A DNA stretch of 64,000 nt from NCBI GenBank assembly GCA_902591025.1, contig CACIZB010000001.1, positions 149,739 through 213,738 on the forward strand, written 5' to 3'. Within the stretch, counting starts at the first letter, position 1; each line of letters opens with the position of its first letter. This DNA is from an uncultured Pelagibacteraceae bacterium (lineage in GTDB: Bacteria; Pseudomonadota; Alphaproteobacteria; Pelagibacterales; Pelagibacteraceae). The position numbers and the translations under genes were made by a program. This document shows positions 63,937 through 64,000 of this stretch, piece by piece. The notes below the pieces were generated by a model, which was not told the DNA's origin, searched no databases, and worked only from the letters and a program-made list of their open reading frames with translations.

Positions 63937-64000
63937 ACAAGAAATTTATATCTAATTTGATTAAAGTAAATAAATCTTATTAGGGGAAGCTAATTTATCT

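Noticed and set aside
1..64000. tRNA, rRNA, CRISPR array, insertion sequence, prophage or integration site
   Set aside because: No gap contains a cloverleaf-like pattern, spaced repeats, transposase or integrase; all gaps are under about 130 bases.

Overview
This window reads as chromosome of a streamlined marine alphaproteobacterium of the SAR11 (Pelagibacterales) type. The signs are very AT-rich DNA, intergenic gaps that are mostly under 120 bases, many genes that touch or overlap, lysine- and isoleucine-rich proteins, and a typical SAR11 gene set (dimethylglycine dehydrogenase with ETF/ETF-QO, formate-THF ligase, GcvT-family demethylase, PotABCD- and Fbp-type ABC systems, agmatinase, CspA). 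I assign the lineage from gene content, not from a marker gene. I see no rRNA, tRNA, insertion sequence, phage gene or CRISPR array, and no gene-free stretch above 300 bases.

Layout. 1-4059: a methyltransferase cut by the left edge, a MATE exporter, a DUF4396 membrane protein with a methionine-rich cupredoxin, an ETHE1-type persulfide dioxygenase and a periplasmic thioredoxin-fold protein. 4066-9123: AzlCD exporter and an Fbp-type iron importer with a Fur-box-like operator. 9170-12596: folE-acuI-lysR, and divergently hisI and DUF2237. 12597-18374: ETF-QO, EtfA, EtfB and a dimethylglycine dehydrogenase, one electron-transfer and demethylation unit. 18431-21417: small enzymes, including an APS-kinase-like protein paired with an HxGH nucleotidyltransferase. 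21525-23645: a short MetF coupled to a GcvT-family methyltransferase, closed by a hairpin terminator. 23649-31252: Yip1, purEK, cold-shock protein with structured RNA on both sides, a racemase, a DMT exporter and formate-THF ligase. 31249-45925: gpsA-like, PLP lyase, photolyase, ZapE, BamB/YfgM-like, aconitase, CsaA, ArgE, aldehyde dehydrogenase, agmatinase. 45967-47345: a secreted HExxH protein and an anchored cyclophilin. 47334-56022: a seven-gene operon with a racemase, a metal-less M24 hydrolase, a PotABCD-like importer and a FadN-type bifunctional enzyme. 56144-63936: orphan LivK-type binding protein, ProC-like protein, LysE, DUF2805, glutaredoxin, then a CHASE2-SpoIIE phosphatase with a propeller-autotransporter.

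Working together. One theme is one-carbon supply: dimethylglycine demethylation feeding ETF to quinone, a second THF-dependent demethylase with its own MetF, formate-THF ligase and FolE. Another is import of scarce organic nitrogen and iron, where both ABC operons place a terminator-like hairpin right after the binding-protein part, as expected if binding protein is made in excess over permease. The least explained parts are the 47-56 kb operon, the MetF/GcvT pair, the APS-kinase-like pair, the CHASE2-SpoIIE/autotransporter pair and several very small genes (34, 53 and 57 residues).
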